Shown here piece by piece: positions 59,920 to 64,000 of a DNA stretch of 64,000 nt (position 1 is its first letter; each line of letters starts with the position of its first letter). The stretch spans positions 33,604,001 through 33,668,000 of the forward strand of contig OY292278.1 in the NCBI GenBank assembly GCA_958496175.1, in the 5' to 3' direction. The notes under the pieces were generated by a model that was not told the DNA's origin, did no database searches, and worked only from the letters and a program-made list of their open reading frames with translations. The translations under genes were made by a program, and so were the position numbers. The stretch is from Sisyra terminalis. Lineage: Eukaryota; Arthropoda; Insecta; Neuroptera; Sisyridae.

Positions 59920-62900
59920 ATCACTCGGAAAAATCTTCTAAAAGAGTTAAAAATAACCGAATAAAACAACTCAAATTATAAAAATAATAGAGCTTTTATA
60001 TAAAGAAATTTTTTTGGTTACAATTTGTTTTTAGCTATAGGTTTTGTTAATTTTAATGGTTTATAAGCGTTAGTTATTTTTTTTCGAGTTTGAGTGACTA
60101 AAAATTGTAACACTTATTACCAATTATAGTTCAGTCGTTATATATGTATGTAGGTATATTCTAATATGACGAAAACAAAGCTAATTAAAAATACCTATTT
60201 CGTAGTACAACCTTCAATATATTTGATGTAGGTCAGGGTTTGATATTTTAATAGATAAACAATTAGATGAAGAATGATGTTTTTTTTTCATTTTATACAA
60301 TTGAAATTATCAACTAGTGAGTCTTCAATTTGAAAATACAAAAATTTAAAAAGTGTATTTGAGGGGAACTTATAGCTTGTTCAAGGTTAATTTAGTCAAT
60401 GGAATCAGTGGAATAAAAACGTTCGTAGCTTTATTCTCGGTTTGAAATTTTTAATTTAACCACAGTGGTTTACTGTTCTGGTGGAATAACGACTACAAAA
60501 TGCCATACATGTTAAGCTGAACGATATGCGCTATTGTGCCGTACAGTATAAAGCATCATCAAAGAAACGAGGCGCAAAAAAGGCAAAAATTGTTGATCGT
60601 ATAATTAAAAAGGGAAAAATGCAAACGCTATGTTTGTTTCCAATATAGATATGTGTGTTTTAAATGTTCATCGAGAAAAATCAAACAAAAGAATGAAAAT
60701 ATCATGGATTGCTAAATATCCTACTACAAGCTCTACAACATGACACGTTATATTGATATATAGGTGATTACAAAATATAAATTTATTATATTGTTTTCAT
60801 TTTTTTTTAGTATATGTTTTTTCAATGTTGAAAGATTAAATTGGTGTTTTATAAATTTTTAACGGTGTAATAGCCTCGTGTTTTTCATTTCATTTACGTT
60901 ATCCTTACAAACATATTTGTGATCCATTAATCATCGATGCCTCAACTCAGCTTAGCCCATTTTTGCATTAAATTCCGAAATCTTTTAAGCCCAAAAAATA
61001 TGTTTTGTATCTGAATGGAAATTTAATATAAGTCTGTAACAGCAACTTTTATAAATTAATAAATGATATCGCTGAATTTTTATGTTTGAATTTCACAGTC
61101 TATAATTACATTAGACTTTTAAATGGAATTGTTGCCAAGTCAAAAACTCGAATAAGTTTTGATTGAAAATACTTACAAAGAAGAGAAAATATTCTGGTTC
61201 ACTTTAGAAAAGTTTAAGTTAACGAGCTAATAACGGCCAACGCAAATATTATCAGCATAAAAATTTGATTTCCTCCCATTAAGTACTTGGATAAAATGTT
61301 TCCGAAACAATTTTATGTTGGGTACAATTTTGGCATTAGACTTTTTAATTAAACGATTTAATTAAGTATTTATTTAAAACCGAAAGTTGAATTTTCGAAA
61401 TCAAGAAGAAATTAATTAGCCTTGAGAGCACTAAAAGGAAATTACCCGGAAATGTAAGTAAAACTTCTGAATTAACCTTCGTGGAACTTGACTATGGGAT
61501 ATAAATCATATGATACGGCTTTAACGTTAATAAATTAGTTTTTAGTGATTGTTTATGACACAAATTTATTTCAAACGTTGGGAGGAGTACCTACGTTTTA
61601 GAACCATGTGATGAATGGTATATTACAAAAAGAAATATATGAGTTTAAATAAAATTTTAAACGTTGATAATAGTGATTTGGTAATCGCAGAAGATGCGTT
61701 TTTCCTCGACCACTCGAACTGTTTGGGCAATCGCCGCCACGTTTATTAAGAAAATCGTTGGTCAAAAGAAATCTCTTACGGATACAAGAAATGTGTTACC
61801 GGTTGGAGAAAAGAGCAGGAAAATCGTTTTGTACAAGTATACGCGTGTAAAAACTATAGAGAAATATAATGTTTGAGCAATGACCACGAAAAGAGGCGAT
61901 TTCCTAATAAACGACCAACGTTTCGTAGGCCACGACCACTGGCTCTGTATTGCCGTTGCTCTGACACCGATTTCAACATAATTTTATACACTTGCGTTAT
62001 ACTTATTATATTTAATATACGAAGGCAATCAAATATTTCTATGATCAAAATTATTTATATATATATTATCCAATAAAAAATCGCTCTGGGTAAGATTGGA
62101 TTTTCATTACCGCCATTTAACGCTTGTTATATCGATTGTGTGAGCGGTAAATATGAATTAGGGAAATTGCGATATATGAGGTGAATGAAGAAAGAATTTC
62201 TACAACAGCCATATTTGCAATTGTGTGCTGTACAATCGTTGACCAAGTCTTTAATAGTTTGTTGCAATATTTAAAAGAATAATCTGTCTTTGTTTTAACC
62301 ACGAATAATTGATAGTTTGCACTCTTTCTCGATTGCTTGACTTCAGTTACCATCCAAAGATATTTAAGTAGGTATATACTATTGCAATGATGTTTAGTAA
62401 TAGCTTCCACATCTTAAATGGACTTTTGATTCAAGATAGTTTTGTACATTGAAACAATGAAACCAATATATTTGTCTCTATTCAATCCATTCTTCGTTCC
62501 ACACACCACCAATTCAAAAATGAATTTTTTACCGAAGAAAATTTCGACATTCTTGATTTTAAATATTCCAATATTAGATACTAAAAATCCTAATTAGCAA
62601 AACATTAATTTTTTCATTGCAACTTTTTATTTCCTATTGTATCACCATAGGTATAGTGAATCCTTTAATATAAAACGTGGCCGAGTATGAAGTCTATTGT
62701 TTGACAAGAAAGTTTTGCAACTGAAATTGCAATATTTCTTTCTTAACGTGTACCAACGTTTACGCAAAACAAAAAAGTAATTTGATAAAAGTTATAGCAA
62801 CGCGAATTATTTTCCTAGACGTTTATCTTGATTATACAAATGGCTTTGTCGCCGTTTTTATCAGTTTATGCAATAGTTGCCATCCTTTCTCTGGACCAAT

Positions 62901-64000
62901 CAAATAAATTTATAATTTTTTTCCCAAAATATTTAAATAATTTTTTTATTTTTTTCATTTGCCTAGTGCCACTTATTAATCTTATTAATTACATATTTCA
63001 GTATCCATTTTACCATATTTTAGATGAAAAATTGAGTAAACCAAGGTGTACTTACTACCTATATTATACAGGTTGTAATATACGTGTAATAGTGTTCATT
63101 GTTAAAAAAAAAATCTTATATGGTCATTGGTCGTGTTTATCAAAGACAATCACTCAAAAAACAGAATCTTTGTATTTATAGGAAGATTTTTTTTCGAAGA
63201 TATTTTTACAAAAAGAAATGGAAGTATGTTATAGTCATACGTGCAAATAAGATGAGGACTCAACCTCAAAAACCACTTTTTCGAAAATCCGCCTTATTAA
63301 AATTAATTATTGGTATTGCACGTGGATATTTTTCCTGTAGTACAACAAACCTAGTTTCAATATTGAGCGAACAAGTATTGACTGATAGGATTGATTTGAT
63401 GTAAATGATATAAATCTATATATAGTATTCAACCTTGGTCAGCTTGAAATTAGCAATTTTAGGTTTGCAACTTTTTCGTTTTCGAGTGTAGATATTGATT
63501 AAGTGAAGTATTTATTCAGTTTACAAGTAGAATTTTTTTCTTTAAACTTTACCTTGAGTTTAAAAACGAGGAGATAAGTACTTAAATGGTAAATTGATTT
63601 TTTGATATCGAGAATAAACCACAACTTAATTATAAATTATAAATGTGGAGTTTTTCTTTGCGTTATTGCGACTTGGGAAAAATATTTCTGAATTAATTGG
63701 TTTGAGGTAACATTAAAAATGGAAAATATCATTAATTTATGCAGTTTTTCAATTAATACGTATTTTCGTAGTTGCAATTATGATTCGAGTTGAGTACATA
63801 GAGGATATGTATAATATTTTTAATATTTTATTGCAGGTGAACAACCTGCATGGTTCTTTGAGTCGTAAATTTAGAAATATTTTTGGTTGGAAACTTAATT
63901 ATGCGTTTGCAAATTTCAAGTCACAAGTGAATACAGTGTGCAAGGCTAAAAAATAATGCGACCAAATTGTGGATGTTGGGTTTTGGCTTGGGTCCCAAAA

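Larger units (their letters stand above)
57227..64000 (+). other. trbl: Start of trbl intron 2 (runs off the window)
   Basis: The donor is GTAAGT at 57227. No segment up to 64000 reads like the rest of the Tribbles kinase domain, so the next canonical exon is more than 6.7 kb away. The interior is very AT-rich, and the frames at 62828-63181 and 63099-63404 are lysine/phenylalanine-rich and unrecognised. It contains the short hAT-like MITE copy at 59794. Its first 180 bases could also be an alternative last exon (see 57276-57408). Confidence 0.75.

Noticed and set aside
62828..63404. Two overlapping frames of 101-117 codons
   Set aside because: Phe/Ile/Lys-rich products expected from AT-rich DNA, no domain, and the second frame lacks a convincing start.
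63840..63955. ATTGCAG followed by an open frame as a possible third trbl exon
   Set aside because: The translation does not resemble the Tribbles C-lobe (no SLE motif or C-lobe blocks), and the acceptor has a weak pyrimidine tract.
1..64000. CRISPR arrays, rRNA genes, bacterial operons
   Set aside because: No regularly spaced repeats, no rRNA-like sequence, and spliced insect-type genes instead.

Overview
The window looks like AT-rich nuclear DNA of an insect. Genes are sparse, the two clear coding exons have GT/AG splice sites and are separated by a 12.5 kb intron, and much of the rest is decayed transposon sequence. The order cannot be fixed from the sequence; a large-genome beetle is a guess from general character only. 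No bacterial operons, CRISPR arrays, rRNA or convincing tRNA genes were seen.

Only one host gene is certain: the 5' part of tribbles (trbl), the pseudokinase adaptor, on the + strand. Coding exon 1 is 44088-44447 and exon 2 is 56937-57226. Together they encode residues 1-216 and two bases of codon 217, ending just after the diagnostic LRDLKLRKF loop. The exon(s) for the C-lobe and the COP1-binding tail lie beyond position 64000. A more GC-rich stretch at 43400-44090 probably holds the promoter and 5' UTR.

The best preserved mobile element is a complete piggyBac transposon at 33301-35899 (minus strand). It has an uninterrupted 591-residue transposase, TTAA at both ends, and terminal plus internal inverted repeats in an asymmetric layout. 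Everything else mobile is broken. There are LINE pieces at 16065-16420, 21078-21645, 27640-27840, 31056-31680 and perhaps 24940-25020. There are mariner or Tc1-like transposase remnants at 10745-11046, 13045-13475 (two copies in inverted orientation) and perhaps 42670-42745. A YqaJ-type nuclease fragment lies at 47690-48128. A tRNA-derived SINE family has at least seven copies. Several non-autonomous inverted-repeat elements lie at 3207-3685, 11217-11690, 16907-17803, 28548-28818, 36830-37430, 40940-41423, 55234-55487 and 59794-59919.

Region by region: 1-43.4 kb is intergenic or far-upstream DNA with scattered repeats and no recognisable host gene. 43.4-57.2 kb is the trbl 5' end, its first intron (with SINE, nuclease-fragment and MITE insertions) and exon 2. 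57.2-64 kb is the start of the second trbl intron; its first 180 bases could alternatively hold a short terminal exon giving a truncated protein. I found no clear new multi-gene system. The most useful leads are the piggyBac end structure, the possible truncated trbl isoform, and the nested or palindromic transposon structures.
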